Assembly (NCBI RefSeq): GCF_001612615.1
Contig: NZ_BDAU01000002.1
Span: 1-64,000 of the forward strand
Direction of reading: 5' to 3'
DNA from: Nocardia amikacinitolerans NBRC 108937
Lineage (GTDB): Bacteria > Actinomycetota > Actinomycetes > Mycobacteriales > Mycobacteriaceae
DNA: 64,000 nucleotides
Part shown: piece by piece, positions 62,194-64,000 of the stretch
Position numbering within the stretch: the first letter of the stretch is position 1
Layout: every line of letters starts with the position of its first letter
Position numbers and translations under genes: made by a program
Notes under the pieces: model-generated
The model's database searches: none
What the model was told of the DNA's origin: nothing
Seen by the model: only the letters and a program-made list of their open reading frames with translations

Positions 62194-64000
62194 TCAGTCG
62201 GTGTAGGCGTCCAGCGGCGGGCAGGAGCACACCAGGTTGCGGTCGCCGTACGCGCCGTCGATGCGCCGCACCGGCGGCCACACCTTGGCCCGCGCGTGCG
62301 CGAGACCCCTTGGGTAGACGGCGGTTTCGCGGCTGTAGGGGTGTTCCCAGTCGCCGACCAGGCTGGCCGCCGTGTGCGGCGCGCCGCGCAGCGGGTTGTC
62401 CTCCACCGGCCAGACTCCCGCGCCGACCTGATCGATCTCGGCGCGGATGGCGATCATCGCCTCGATGAAATCGTCCAGCTCGGCGAGGTTCTCGCTCTCG
62501 GTCGGCTCGACCATCAGCGTGCCCGCGACCGGGAAGCTCATGGTCGGCGCGTGGAAACCGTAGTCCGCCAAGCGCTTCGCCACATCGTCGACGGTGACGC
62601 CGGTGCGCTTGGTGATCTCGCGCAGGTCGAGGATGCACTCGTGGGCGACCATGCCGTTCTCGCCGGTGTAGAGGACGGGGAAGTGCTCGTTCAGCCTGCG
62701 CGCCACATAGTTGGCCGACGCGATGGCCGAGAGGGTGGCGCGGCGCAGGCCCTCGGCGCCCATCATCCGGATGTAAGCCCAGGTGATCGGCAGGATCGAG
62801 GCGGAGCCGTACATCGCCGCCGACACCGCGTGCGAGCCGCGCTCCAGCGGGTCGCCGGGCAGGTATTTCGCCAGGTGCTCGCGCACCGCCACCGGACCGA
62901 CGCCCGGACCGCCGCCGCCGTGCGGGATGCAGAACGTCTTGTGCAAGTTCAGGTGGCTGACGTCGCCGCCGAACTTGCCGGGACGGGCGAGGCCGACGAG
63001 CGCGTTCAGGTTCGCGCCGTCCACGTACACCTGGCCGCCGGCGTCGTGCACCAGCGCGCACAGCTCGGCCACCTCGTGCTCGTACACGCCGTGCGTGGAC
63101 GGGTAGGTGATCATGATGCAGGCCAGCCGGTCGGCGTGGTCGGCGATCTTCGCGCGCAGGTCGTCCAGGTCGACGTCACCGTTGTCGCGGCACTTGACCA
63201 CCTCGACGCGCATACCGACCATGGCCGCCGACGCGGCGTTGGTGCCGTGCGCGCTGGACGGGATCAGGCAGGTGTCGCGGTGCGTGTCGCCGCGATCCAG
63301 GTGGTAGCGGCGGATGGCGAGGAGTCCGGCGTACTCGCCCTGGCTGCCCGCGTTCGGCTGCAGGCTCACCGAGTCGTAGCCGGTGATCTCGCAGAGCCAG
63401 TTCTCCAGATCGGCGACGACCTTCAGCAGACCGGGCGCGTCCTCGACCGGCGCGTACGGGTGCACCCTGGCGAAGCCGGGCCAGGTGATGGGCTCCATCT
63501 CGGCGGTCGCGTTGAGCTTCATGGTGCACGAACCGAGCGGAATCATGCTGCGGTCCAACGCGATGTCCTTGTCGGACAGCCGCCGCAGGTAGCGCAGCAT
63601 CGCGGTCTCGGTGTGGTAGCTGGTGAACGCAGGATGGGTCAGGAACTCGGTGGTGCGCGTCTCGATGGAGGTGGCCGGTGCGGTGGCGGCGTCCTCCAGC
63701 GACCGTGCGGTGCCGAAGGATTCGAGCACGGCGGCGACGTGCGCCGAGGTGGTCGCCTCGTCGCAGGCGATGGCGACGTGGTCGGCGTCGACGAATCGCA
63801 AGTTGATGCCGCGCGACTTCGCCTTGGCCACAACGGCTTCCGCGCCGCCCGGCACGTGCGCGAGCACCGTGTCGAAGGAGGTGGCGTGCACGACGGCGCC
63901 GTCCAGGCCCGCCGCGATGGCCGCCGCGTGCCCGTGCACCCGCCGCGCGATCGCCCGCAGTCCGTCCGCGCCGTGGTAGCTGGCGTACATCGCGGCCACG
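62194..64000 (-). CDS. gcvP: Glycine dehydrogenase (decarboxylating), P-protein, 3' part
   Basis: The C-terminal 602 or so residues of a protein normally about 950 residues long are present, and the frame runs off the right edge, so the start is outside the window. The PLP lysine is in [20 protein letters not shown]. Other signatures are [54 protein letters not shown] and [14 protein letters not shown]. The P-protein decarboxylates glycine and passes the aminomethyl group to GcvH in the glycine cleavage system. No other gcv gene is visible in the window. Confidence 0.97.
   Translation of the reverse strand, partial: VAAMYASYHGADGLRAIARRVHGHAAAIAAGLDGAVVHATSFDTVLAHVPGGAEAVVAKAKSRGINLRFVDADHVAIACDEATTSAHVAAVLESFGTARSLEDAATAPATSIETRTTEFLTHPAFTSYHTETAMLRYLRRLSDKDIALDRSMIPLGSCTMKLNATAEMEPITWPGFARVHPYAPVEDAPGLLKVVADLENWLCEITGYDSVSLQPNAGSQGEYAGLLAIRRYHLDRGDTHRDTCLIPSSAHGTNAASAAMVGMRVEVVKCRDNGDVDLDDLRAKIADHADRLACIMITYPSTHGVYEHEVAELCALVHDAGGQVYVDGANLNALVGLARPGKFGGDVSHLNLHKTFCIPHGGGGPGVGPVAVREHLAKYLPGDPLERGSHAVSAAMYGSASILPITWAYIRMMGAEGLRRATLSAIASANYVARRLNEHFPVLYTGENGMVAHECILDLREITKRTGVTVDDVAKRLADYGFHAPTMSFPVAGTLMVEPTESENLAELDDFIEAMIAIRAEIDQVGAGVWPVEDNPLRGAPHTAASLVGDWEHPYSRETAVYPRGLAHARAKVWPPVRRIDGAYGDRNLVCSCPPLDAYTD

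Overview
The window is GC-rich actinobacterial chromosome, most probably from Nocardia or a close relative. This rests on gene content and style: a latex clearing protein, a mycobacterial-type truncated haemoglobin N, a WhiB protein, malate synthase G, a QsdR/QsdA-type lactone locus, many GTG/TTG starts and ATGA/GTGA stop-start overlaps. No rRNA, tRNA or CRISPR array was seen.

Left end (1-11 kb): the tail of a 3-methyladenine-DNA-glycosylase-like gene borders an accessory region. About 75 bp spanning its stop codon recur imperfectly at 10.85-10.93 kb. Inside lie a DUF6326 membrane protein with a divergent two-component system, an IS3-transposase scrap, and a visibly lower-GC cassette (4.4-10.3 kb) enclosed by a 205-bp direct repeat. 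The cassette has a divergent promoter with a perfect 11-bp dyad. Leftward it encodes an XRE regulator and an aminoglycoside-phosphotransferase-fold protein. Rightward it encodes four small proteins, a 459-aa methyltransferase and a CYTH protein. I regard this as the best candidate for an undescribed system.

11-25 kb: a MmyB-type regulator and an SDR, then a long leftward catabolic cluster. It holds enoyl-CoA hydratase, an ACAD10/11-like acyl-CoA dehydrogenase, a QsdR-type TetR, thiolase, a phosphotriesterase-like lactonase, an acyl-CoA ligase, two paired acyl-CoA dehydrogenases, an SDR, a HAD hydrolase, a secreted protein and another SDR. An identical 23-bp palindromic site precedes two of its promoters. 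Together these suggest degradation of lactones through 4-hydroxyacyl-CoA.

25-43 kb: secreted and surface functions, with decayed genes between them. These include a broken lipase, a CAP protein, an MDR reductase, lcp followed by glbN, a lectin/DUF11 protein, LVIVD and DUF305 proteins, a hotdog protein, a TerD-vWA protein, a frameshifted PQQ-type propeller, an S1 protease, a Rieske-FAD oxidoreductase and a five-bladed tachylectin-like protein.

43-64 kb: a quinone oxidoreductase and TetR pair with operators, glcB, an ADH-TetR-acyl-CoA dehydrogenase set carrying deletion scars, a lipoprotein and membrane protein pair, an HxlR/acyl-CoA dehydrogenase pair, DM13, HNH, WhiB and substrate-binding/vWA proteins, a Vgb-ABC-F operon (likely streptogramin resistance) facing a TetR gene, and finally gcvP running off the right edge.

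Several loci (lipase, SDR, acyl-CoA dehydrogenase, aldehyde dehydrogenase, phosphatase) keep recognisable ends but lack their middles or starts. Internal deletion has been a recurrent process here.
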